The notes beneath the pieces were generated by a model, which made no database searches, was not told where the DNA came from, and saw only the letters and a list, made by a program, of their open reading frames with translations. This document shows positions 1-4,954 of a stretch of DNA of 18,599 nt, piece by piece. This DNA is from DASZYT01 sp035545275. Its GTDB lineage: Bacteria; Patescibacteriota; Saccharimonadia; Saccharimonadales; UBA4665. The stretch lies in the NCBI GenBank assembly GCA_035545275.1, contig DASZYT010000014.1, positions 1 to 18,599 on the forward strand, in the 5' to 3' direction. Position 1 is the stretch's first letter, and the number at the start of each line of letters is the position of its first letter. The translations under genes were made by a program, and so were the position numbers.

Positions 1-913
1 CAATCATGGTAAGCAAGAAAAATACCCACTCGGCTGCCGGCGTAAGAAAAATGATGATGGGCACCATGATGATGGCTGCCACCACCAGCAAGAACAGCGG
101 CAAAAAGAGCACCTTGCGCATGACGGTCCAACGGCGGTAGCGTACCAACTCCCGAGCGCTACGCAGCGCTTTCATGGGCGTCATGTCGGGCAAAGCCGCA
201 ATGTAGAGCGCGAACACCGACGACGTCACCATGTACAGACTCAGCAATGCCAGGCTGCCATACAACAGCGCCCAGGCGACTTTCTCAACCGCGTACACCG
301 CGATGCCGTTGCTCGCCACGATGCTATAGAGCGTGCTGCCTATGAGCGCCGGCACCAGCTGCAGCCCGATTACTGCTAGCACCAGCAGCACCGGCACCAG
401 CGGGTACATGCCTTGATAAAATGAGTCGCGCACCCGGATGCGACTGCCCGCCATAAACTGGCGCAGGCTCCACACCACTGCCAGGCTTACTATCAAAATG
501 AGCATGGTTTGGTACGCGCCGGCGGTAGCACTTGACGTGTTGCCAGACGAAGATACCAAAAGCGCAAACACCGTCAGGCCGGACACAAAATGCCCAACAT
601 GGCCTGTGAAAATCTGGTTGAGCGTGTCCTTGAGGCTCGTGACATCCGTGCCGCCGGTGAGCCCGCGAACAAACAAGATGTTAAGTACGCCATAAATCAA
701 AACTAGAATGATAAAAAACCGTTTGTTCTGCCACAGCAGACCAATTGCCTGTTTGGTTATCTTAAATACATTCGGCAGCTTGACGGGGTGCTTGATGCGC
801 TTGCTGTAGCGAAACGTTTTGTAGGTAGGCGGTTTCAGCCGGCGTGGACGTGGCACCGCAGACTTTGCCTGCGGCCGCTTCCTTGCCTGTACGGTCGTTT
901 TCGCACTCCCCAT
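1..913 (-). CDS. Polytopic membrane protein, C-terminus cut by window edge
   Basis: I translated this frame by hand from the ATG at 911-913 leftwards; it stays open to base 1, giving 304 residues, so the 3' end lies outside the window. The first ~45 residues are very basic and proline-rich (MGSAKTTVQARKRPQAK...), followed by about six hydrophobic segments, including FFIILVLIYGVLNILFV, TMLILIVSLAVVW, PLVPVLLVLAVIGL and VLFLPLFLLVVAAIIMV. A cytoplasmic-looking stretch with PDMTPMKALRSARELVRYRR sits before the last visible helices, an arrangement that recalls uncharacterised families with repeated membrane domains, but I cannot name the family. It starts 28 bases after the htpX stop codon, so it could be the third gene of a lemA-htpX operon. 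It also has its own extended -10 just upstream and no clear Shine-Dalgarno site. That it is coding is well supported; its function is unknown. Confidence 0.8.
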   Translation of the reverse strand, partial: MGSAKTTVQARKRPQAKSAVPRPRRLKPPTYKTFRYSKRIKHPVKLPNVFKITKQAIGLLWQNKRFFIILVLIYGVLNILFVRGLTGGTDVTSLKDTLNQIFTGHVGHFVSGLTVFALLVSSSGNTSSATAGAYQTMLILIVSLAVVWSLRQFMAGSRIRVRDSFYQGMYPLVPVLLVLAVIGLQLVPALIGSTLYSIVASNGIAVYAVEKVAWALLYGSLALLSLYMVTSSVFALYIAALPDMTPMKALRSARELVRYRRWTVMRKVLFLPLFLLVVAAIIMVPIIIFLTPAAEWVFFLLTMI

Positions 914-922
914 ATTGCTTTA

Positions 923-931
923 ATTTTAGCA
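923..931 (-). promoter_or_regulatory. Extended -10 element at near-leaderless distance
   Basis: On the minus strand the sequence TGCTAAAAT (TGn plus a 5/6 match to TATAAT) ends nine bases before the ATG at 913. Transcription would begin about two bases before the start codon. There is no Shine-Dalgarno-like run between it and the ATG. The sequence is seen directly; that it acts as a promoter is inferred. Confidence 0.45.
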
Positions 932-941
932 GATACGGACG

Positions 942-1820
942 TTACGCATGCGCGCCCATTTCTTGTAACCGTGCAATGCGGTCTTCAAGCGGAGGGTGGG
1001 TACTAAACAGGTTGGTGATGCCGTGGCCTCGCAATGGGTTCGCAAAGAAGAAGTGTGCTGTGGCTGTGTTTTGGTGTTGCAGTGGCTTGCCCTGGGTTTG
1101 CAGCTTGCGCAGGGCGCTGATAAGCCCCTCCGGATAGCGGGTAGTGAGCGCCCCGGTGGCATCTGCCAAGTATTCGCGGCGACGTGATACTGCCAACTGG
1201 ATAAGGGTCGCCACAATGGGAGCCACAATAGCTGCTACGATTGCCAGAATCATCACGTACTGATTATTTTCACGCCGATCATTGCTGCGGAACCAGGTCA
1301 TGCGGATGATAATGTCTGCCAGTATCGATATCACGGCTCCCAGCGCAAACGCATACATGGCCACCCGGATGTCATAATTTTTGACATGCCCCAGCTCGTG
1401 TGCGAATACACCCTCTAGCTCATTGTCATCCATGATTTCCAGTAGCCCCGTGGTGGCGCACACGGCTGAGTGAGCCGGGTTGCGGCCCGTCGCAAACGCG
1501 TTGGGCGAGGGATCGTTCATGATGAATACCCGCGGCATCGGTAGCCCATCGGTAATGGCCAGGTTTTCAATGATACGCCACAAGCGCGGGTTGTCTTGGC
1601 GCTGGATCTCTTGCGCGCGATTGACTGCCAAGCTCATGCGCATGCCCGCATAGTACGTTATAAGAGCGTAAATGACCGCGCCAGCCAGCACGCCATAAAA
1701 CACGCCCATGCCGCCACCCAAATACAAGTCAAACAGCCAAGCGACACCGGCGACAAGCAGCATAAAGACAAACAATATCAGGAACGTCTTTCGTTTATTA
1801 GCGGCAATTTCAGAATACAT
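942..1820 (-). CDS. htpX: HtpX-family membrane zinc metalloprotease
   Basis: The 292-residue protein is a peptidase M48B, an integral membrane protease that degrades damaged membrane proteins. The zinc-binding motif HELGH is at residues 141-145, and the third ligand is the glutamate of REYLAD at about residue 216. Hydrophobic helices lie at roughly 12-34 and 36-56 before the protease domain, and at 151-172 and 185-210 between HELGH and the third ligand, which is the HtpX topology. The conserved NAFATGRNP segment is at 107-115. Length is typical (E. coli HtpX 293). It lies 40 bases downstream of lemA on the same strand, a pairing common in many bacteria, which suggests joint work in envelope quality control. 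AGGA lies about 11 bases before the ATG; a TAGGAT hexamer in the same place could instead be a -10. The family is certain; its substrates are unknown. Confidence 0.96.
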   Translation of the reverse strand: MYSEIAANKRKTFLILFVFMLLVAGVAWLFDLYLGGGMGVFYGVLAGAVIYALITYYAGMRMSLAVNRAQEIQRQDNPRLWRIIENLAITDGLPMPRVFIMNDPSPNAFATGRNPAHSAVCATTGLLEIMDDNELEGVFAHELGHVKNYDIRVAMYAFALGAVISILADIIIRMTWFRSNDRRENNQYVMILAIVAAIVAPIVATLIQLAVSRRREYLADATGALTTRYPEGLISALRKLQTQGKPLQHQNTATAHFFFANPLRGHGITNLFSTHPPLEDRIARLQEMGAHA

Positions 1821-1860
1821 CTATATCTATCCTACAATTCAAATATGAGAAAAAGCTGGG

Positions 1861-2421
1861 TCAGAATTTGACATTCACCGGCTCTTGCACGGCCGTTGAC
1901 TGAGCCTCATCCAACTCAAAGAATTCACGGTCTTTGTTGAAGCCCATCATGCCGGCAAAAATATTTGTGGGGAACACTTTGCGCTTGCTGTTAAAGTCGC
2001 GCACCACACCGTTGTAGAAGCGGCGAGCGGCCTGAATCTTGTCCTCGGTGTCGACCAGCTCGGCCTGCAGCTGCAGGAAGTTTTCGTTGGCCTTTAGCTG
2101 CGGGTAGTTTTCGGCCACCGCAAACAGGCTTTTGAGTGTCTGGCTGAACTGGTTCTCGGCCTTGGCGGTTTCGGCGACGCCTTGGGCACCCAGAGCTTGG
2201 GCGCGGGCTTCGGTAACATCCTCGAACACAGTCTTTTCGTGGGCAGCATAACCCTGTACCGTGTTAACCAGGTTGGGGATAAGGTCATAGCGGCGCTTGA
2301 GCTGCACGGTAATGTCGCTCCAGGCTTCATCGGCACGAACGTTCAGCCGTACCAAGCTGTTGTACAACACCGCCACCACTATCAAGATGAAAACAATTAC
2401 TCCGACAATTATCCAAACCAT
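1861..2421 (-). CDS. lemA: LemA family protein
   Basis: The 186-residue protein has one N-terminal membrane helix (residues 3-20) followed by the LemA signature: NSLVRLNVRADEAWSDITVQ (21-40), then LKRRYDLIPNLVNTVQGYAAHE. The rest is predicted helical, ending in GFNKDREFFELDE. LemA proteins are membrane-anchored helical bundles of uncertain role, often encoded beside HtpX or other membrane proteases and thought to assist envelope stress responses. The gene begins an apparent lemA-htpX-membrane protein operon. The start is supported by a good Shine-Dalgarno (GAAGGAG) about seven bases before ATG and by the helix starting right after it. It ends with TGA at normal family length, which argues for the standard reading of TGA as stop in this genome. 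Confidence 0.96.
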   Translation of the reverse strand: MVWIIVGVIVFILIVVAVLYNSLVRLNVRADEAWSDITVQLKRRYDLIPNLVNTVQGYAAHEKTVFEDVTEARAQALGAQGVAETAKAENQFSQTLKSLFAVAENYPQLKANENFLQLQAELVDTEDKIQAARRFYNGVVRDFNSKRKVFPTNIFAGMMGFNKDREFFELDEAQSTAVQEPVNVKF

Positions 2422-2455
2422 GTACTGTCTCCTTCAAGTTATGTCTGTAGTAACA

Positions 2456-2461
2456 ATTATA
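2456..2461 (-). promoter_or_regulatory. -10 hexamer for lemA
   Basis: A perfect TATAAT on the minus strand lies 34 bases upstream of the lemA ATG. No convincing TTGaca-like -35 is found 16-18 bases further upstream. The predicted leader contains the lemA Shine-Dalgarno. It sits in the 108-base divergent gap shared with the carboxypeptidase gene on the plus strand. Confidence 0.5.
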
Positions 2462-2529
2462 CAACAACGTTCGGTTTTTGAGGTGTGATGTTTATGCTAC
2501 TAACCTGTACCGTAGTATCATAGAAGGAC

Positions 2530-3732
2530 ATGAAGCTTTTTAGGCGCGCCCTCCTGTGGGCGCTGGTACTGGTTATTGTCGTCGGGGGTCCGTTGTACGT
2601 GTACAAGGCGGTTCATGCCGCCGTTCCACCTTTGCAGCCGCGCGCCGCTACGTCACTCGCCAGCCAGACATCACAAGTTATGCTGACGTGGCCCAGCTAT
2701 GGTGAGGCCGCCATTGGCGTGCTTGGCTACAAGGGCGTACTAGCATCAAACAATGGCGACCAGTCGCTTTCTACCGCCAGTATTGCAAAAGTGGTGACAG
2801 CGCTATGCGTATTGCAAAAGCACCCACTACAAACTGGCCAAGACGGTCCCACACTTACGCTCACCCAGAGTGACGTTGACCTATACAACATGTACTTGCA
2901 AGAAAACGGTTCCCTGGTGGGCGTGGCAGACGGCGAGCAGCTGAGCGAGCGCCAGGCGCTTGAGGCCATGCTGCTGCCGTCGGGCAACAACATGGCAGAC
3001 ACACTGGCCAACTGGGCGTTTGGATCCATGTCGGCTTATTTATCGTTTGCAAACCAGTATGTAGCCACGCTGGGCATGACGCACACTCACCTGGCTGACG
3101 CCAGCGGCTTCAAGGATGCTACGGTGAGCACAGCCAACGATTTGGTATTGCTGGGGGAAACAGCTATGCAAACTCCAGCCCTCGCTAAAATCGTCAGTGA
3201 AACGAGCGCAGCCGTGCCGGTAGCCGGGCAAATTTCTAGCACCAACCTTTTGCTGGGGCAAGACGGCATTGTGGGTATCAAAACCGGCAACAACGACAAA
3301 GACACCGGCGCCCTGCTGTTTGCCTCACGGCAACATCTTAGCAATAGTCAATCTATCACCATCGTGGGAGTCATCATGGGGGGCCCGTCGTTGCCGGCGG
3401 TTATGTACGACACGCCAGCACTTATTGATTCGGTGGTTGGTGGCTTCAAATCGCAAACTATCGTGAACGCTGGCGACATTGTGGGGCGCTACAACGTGCC
3501 GTGGCAAAAGGGCAGCGTGGCAGCGGTCGCCACCAAAGATTTGTCAGTCTTTACCTGGGAAGGCCAAAGTATCAGCGCCACTGTGCATTTGGATACGCTC
3601 ACGGCACCGGCCAGCGCCAATCAAGTTGTAGGATCGGTCACGCTACCGTCTGCCAGCGGCACGAGCGTGTCGGTTAAGCTGCAAAGTTCTATCCCTACTC
3701 CGTCCCTGAAGTGGAAGCTGCTGCACCCGTAG
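2530..3732 (+). CDS. D-alanyl-D-alanine carboxypeptidase (peptidase S11 family)
   Basis: The 400-residue serine DD-carboxypeptidase removes the terminal D-Ala of peptidoglycan stem peptides, outside the cytoplasmic membrane. All three penicillin-binding motifs are present: SxxK as SIAK (84-87, nucleophile Ser84), SxN as SGN (151-153) and KTG (251-253). Residues 8-28 are a hydrophobic signal segment; VHA at 28-30 could be a signal peptidase site, otherwise it is an uncleaved anchor. Residues beyond ~320 form a beta-rich C-terminal domain as in PBP5-like enzymes; no C-terminal amphipathic anchor is obvious. The start is set by AGAAGGA five bases before ATG. It is transcribed divergently from lemA and has no obvious terminator after it. 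Beta-lactamase is less likely because the spacing and the C-terminal domain fit S11. Confidence 0.93.
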   Translation: MKLFRRALLWALVLVIVVGGPLYVYKAVHAAVPPLQPRAATSLASQTSQVMLTWPSYGEAAIGVLGYKGVLASNNGDQSLSTASIAKVVTALCVLQKHPLQTGQDGPTLTLTQSDVDLYNMYLQENGSLVGVADGEQLSERQALEAMLLPSGNNMADTLANWAFGSMSAYLSFANQYVATLGMTHTHLADASGFKDATVSTANDLVLLGETAMQTPALAKIVSETSAAVPVAGQISSTNLLLGQDGIVGIKTGNNDKDTGALLFASRQHLSNSQSITIVGVIMGGPSLPAVMYDTPALIDSVVGGFKSQTIVNAGDIVGRYNVPWQKGSVAAVATKDLSVFTWEGQSISATVHLDTLTAPASANQVVGSVTLPSASGTSVSVKLQSSIPTPSLKWKLLHP

Positions 3733-3862
3733 TGTGACGAGTGAGTTTCATTGCATTATGCTGCGGCGTGCTCGAAGCGTGAAGGGCTCGACCTACGAAT
3801 TCTGGTGAGGGGTTATAGCTTCGCGCCGGTTTGTCTTTTTATTTCTCAAGGAGAGACAATCG

Positions 3863-3923
3863 GGCTCTGCATATAATCTCGCTCATCGCTCGATTATCGA
3901 ACCCGCCACGGGGTTACAGAGCC
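3863..3923. other. Two-armed inverted-repeat structure, possibly tRNA-derived
   Basis: A 7-bp outer stem (GGCTCTG 3863-3869 with CAGAGCC 3917-3923) encloses two smaller stems: ATAATC 3873-3878 with GATTAT 3892-3897, and AACCC 3900-3904 with GGGTT 3911-3915. The outer stem has the length of a tRNA acceptor, and the minus strand reads GGCGGGTTCGA, like the start of a T-arm, before diverging. It is not a complete tRNA because it has no D-arm or proper anticodon arm. No gene is seen from 3733 to 3931 apart from this. Confidence 0.4.
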
Positions 3924-3931
3924 TTCTTCGA

Positions 3932-3971
3932 CCAATGTAAAAATCCGCCTTTCGGCGGATCCTTACATTGG
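3932..3971 (-). terminator. Hairpin terminator of tRNA-Val, reaching into the CCA end
   Basis: The core stem is ATCCGCC (3943-3949) with GGCGGAT (3954-3960) and a 4-base loop; on the minus strand it is followed by a T-run (complement of 3938-3942). An outer 9-bp stem, CCAATGTAA (3932-3940) with TTACATTGG (3963-3971), extends the hairpin so that its 5' side on the minus strand starts at the encoded CCA of the tRNA. It is an intrinsic terminator by form. Confidence 0.75.
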
Positions 3972-4045
3972 TGGGTGATGAGGGGCTCGAACCCCCGACC
4001 CCCTCGGTGTAAACGAGGTGCTCTAGCCAACTGAGCTAATCACCC
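3969..4045 (-). tRNA. tRNA-Val (anticodon TAC)
   Basis: The minus strand folds as a full cloverleaf. The acceptor stem is GGGTGAT/ATCACCC with discriminator A and CCA encoded at 3969-3971. The D-arm has TAGCTCAGTTGGCTAGAGC, the anticodon stem is CCTCG/CGAGG with loop TTTACAC (anticodon TAC, Val), and the T-arm has GGGGTTCGAGCCCC. Length is 77 bases with CCA. A TATAAT promoter stands just upstream and a hairpin terminator just downstream, so it appears to be a single-gene transcript. Its first 21 bases plus one flanking base are duplicated upstream at 4205-4226. Confidence 0.97.
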
Positions 4046-4055
4046 AAGCCCTATG

Positions 4056-4083
4056 ATTATAATGTACGACTGGTCGGGGGCAA
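4056..4083 (-). promoter_or_regulatory. Promoter of tRNA-Val
   Basis: A perfect -10 TATAAT (4056-4061) with a 16-base spacer and TTGCCC (4078-4083, 4/6 match) as -35. Transcription would start a few bases before the tRNA 5' end at 4045. The -35 lies within the first hairpin of the neighbouring hairpin array. Confidence 0.7.
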
Positions 4084-4202
4084 ACCCCCGCCTACCTTCG
4101 GCAGGCCCGCGATTTCGCGATTGCAAGCACAGCTTGCATCGGAAAGTCGCCTTGCGACATGCCACCGGCATGTCTCACCCCTCGCTGACAAACCAGGTGA
4201 CC
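4070..4202 (-). repeat. Run of consecutive small hairpins (possible structured RNA)
   Basis: Six short palindromes follow each other almost without gaps: CGGGGG/CCCCCG (4075-4090), GCCTACC/GGCAGGC (4090-4106), CGCGA/TCGCG (4108-4119), TGCAAGC/GCTTGCA (4122-4138), GTCGC/GCGAC (4146-4158) and GACATGCC/GGCATGTC (4156-4174; it overlaps the previous one by three bases, so the two are alternatives). CTGGT (4070-4074) and ACCAG (4192-4196) could close the whole set. The second stem has an A-C mismatch on the plus strand but a G-U pair on the minus strand, which favours a minus-strand RNA. Immediately 5' on the minus strand is a copied tRNA-Val 5' part. No protein is encoded. The function is unknown; it may be a dispersed repeat or a remnant. 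Confidence 0.6.
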
Positions 4203-4204
4203 AA

Positions 4205-4226
4205 AGCCAACTGAGCTAATCACCCA
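4205..4226 (-). pseudogene. Duplicated 5' part of tRNA-Val
   Basis: Twenty-two bases are identical to 4025-4046, which is the base before tRNA-Val and its first 21 nucleotides (acceptor strand, D-stem and most of the D-loop). Downstream on the minus strand similarity fades: CACCTGG...GCGAGG resembles the anticodon arm but does not pair. There is no matching 3' half, so it cannot fold as a tRNA. It is about 180 bases upstream of the intact gene, in the same orientation. Confidence 0.8.
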
Positions 4227-4291
4227 CGTCCAAGCGCACGGCTCTGTCTTGTTTTGCCTACTCAGCAAAACTTCGACTTAAGCCTACGCTT
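4227..4291. other. Non-coding gap, nothing recognised
   Basis: This stretch lies between the tRNA-Val 5' copy and the palindromic repeat. I see no gene, promoter or strong inverted repeat in it. Open frames crossing it are short and run through tRNA fragments. Confidence 0.4.
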
Positions 4292-4351
4292 CTCCTTTCA
4301 ATTTTGCAAACAGTCGAGCCGGCCAAGCCGGCTCCTTGGTTCGCAAAATCG
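4292..4351. repeat. Palindromic dispersed repeat, copy 1
   Basis: CAATTTTGCAAAC (4299-4311) pairs 11 of 13 with GTTCGCAAAATCG (4339-4351). Inside is a perfect 8-bp hairpin, GAGCCGGC-CAA-GCCGGCTC (4316-4334). The left arm and its flank (CTCCTTTCAATTTTGCAAAC then AGTCG) match the repeat at 6885-6934 almost base for base (CTCCTCTCAATTTTGCAAAC then GTCG). Neither copy is followed by a T-run of terminator type. Both lie in tRNA-containing intergenic DNA. Confidence 0.75.
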
Positions 4352-4362
4352 TGAATACCATG

Positions 4363-4457
4363 TGGTGGGGATGAGAGGAACTATCGGCTCCGCCTCTTCC
4401 GCCACAGACGTGCTCGGAGCAAGCTCCTGTGCGCGTCTTTGCTGCACGAACCTCCAC
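4363..4457 (-). pseudogene. Broken copy of the tRNA-Leu 3' end with a 68-base insert
   Basis: Bases 4363-4379 are identical to 4532-4548, the encoded CCA, discriminator, 3' acceptor strand and 3' T-stem of tRNA-Leu(GAG). Bases 4448-4457 are identical to 4552-4561, the 5' T-stem. In the real gene these two parts are three bases apart; here 68 bases intervene, which contain a GGAGC-AA-GCTCC hairpin. The copy is therefore a T-arm split in its loop. The 5' T-stem part also forms a hairpin with 4469-4476 (GAACCTCC/GGAGGTTC). No 5' half of the tRNA is present. Confidence 0.7.
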
Positions 4458-4491
4458 CCTGTGGGTACGGAGGTTCAATGACTATCCTATT

Positions 4492-4532
4492 ATACAAAGC
4501 CATCAGGCCTTCCAGGCCTACTGGTTTTGTAT
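4492..4532 (-). terminator. Hairpin directly after tRNA-Leu(GAG)
   Basis: Two 19-base arms (4492-4510 and 4514-4532) pair except at three positions, with a 3-base loop; the inner AGGCCT/AGGCCT part is perfect. On the minus strand the hairpin starts at the last base of the encoded CCA. The trailing arm is T-rich (CTTTGTAT) but has no pure T-run, so it may be a terminator or a processing signal. A TATAAT (4489-4494) overlaps its far end. Confidence 0.5.
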
Positions 4533-4616
4533 GGTGGGGATGAGAGGACTTGAACCTCCACGCCTTGCGGCACAGCCACCTCAAGGCTGCGTGTATACCA
4601 ATTTCACCACATCCCC
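4532..4616 (-). tRNA. tRNA-Leu (anticodon GAG)
   Basis: The minus strand is a class II tRNA of 85 bases. The acceptor GGGGATG pairs with CATCCCC, discriminator A, CCA encoded at 4532-4534. The D-arm has GGTGAAATTGGTATACAC, the anticodon stem is CAGCC/GGCTG with loop TTGAGGT (anticodon GAG, Leu), the variable arm is TGCCGCAAGGCG, and the T-arm is GGAGGTTCAAGTCCTCT. It has its own promoter and a following hairpin. Its 3' end is copied at 4363-4379. Confidence 0.97.
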
Positions 4617-4632
4617 GTTAAAGAACTTGAAT

Positions 4633-4661
4633 ATCTTATCTGTTTTTGGCGAAAAACTCAA
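4633..4661 (-). promoter_or_regulatory. Promoter of tRNA-Leu(GAG)
   Basis: -35 TTGAGT (4656-4661) and -10 TAAGAT (4633-4638), exactly 17 bases apart, end 16 bases before the tRNA. The -35 overlaps the stop codon region of the upstream small membrane protein gene. Confidence 0.65.
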
Positions 4662-4951
4662 GAGCGATGGCGACGCTTGTATGCCCCGCCTATTCGGCGC
4701 TCCGCATACGACGTCAGCCCCTTAAACGCCATAATGCCCCACACGGCCGAAATGGCGATGCTCAAATATGCACCCTTTGAGTACGCATACACCGATAGAC
4801 ACACGGTGCTGATAAGAATATCGAGCTCATACCAGAGTGACCGGCCTGTCCAGCGACCGATACTGGTGCGATAAAACGCAAACAGGAAAAGCACGACGCC
4901 AAATAGCCCCGTTACGTCAATGATATCGTGAATATTCACAAAGGAATGCAT
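4658..4951 (-). CDS. Small three-helix membrane protein (CBU_0592-like)
   Basis: The 97-residue protein has three hydrophobic segments at about 12-27, 40-56 and 60-77, and a basic C-terminus (YAERRIGGAYKRRHRS). The pattern GLFGVVLFLFAFYRTSIGRW, then SLWYELDILISTVCLSVYAY, then GAYLSIAISAVWGIMAFKGL resembles the CBU_0592 family of small membrane proteins. I recognise this from pattern, not a search, and the family has no known function. It starts three bases after the stop codon of the FAD-linked oxidase and has no Shine-Dalgarno of its own, so it is probably translationally coupled to it. One possible link is membrane attachment of the oxidase; this is inference only. The overlapping plus-strand frame is a shadow. 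Confidence 0.8.
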   Translation of the reverse strand: MHSFVNIHDIIDVTGLFGVVLFLFAFYRTSIGRWTGRSLWYELDILISTVCLSVYAYSKGAYLSIAISAVWGIMAFKGLTSYAERRIGGAYKRRHRS

Positions 4952-4954
4952 GAG

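Noticed and set aside
3831..4034. Plus-strand 67-codon frame ending in RGSNPRPPRCKRGALAN
   Set aside because: It reads backwards through tRNA-Val and its terminator; such peptides are well-known false genes over tRNAs.
4070..4202. CRISPR array
   Set aside because: The hairpins differ in sequence from each other and there are no equal-length direct repeats or spacers.
4046..4226. tRNA-Val interrupted by a group I or other intron
   Set aside because: The 5' part is copied, but no matching acceptor 3' strand follows the hairpins, and the intact tRNA-Val next to it is complete.
4254..4725. Several 64-98 codon frames on both strands between the two tRNAs
   Set aside because: They run through tRNA-Leu, its partial copy and hairpins; none has a ribosome site or protein-like composition.
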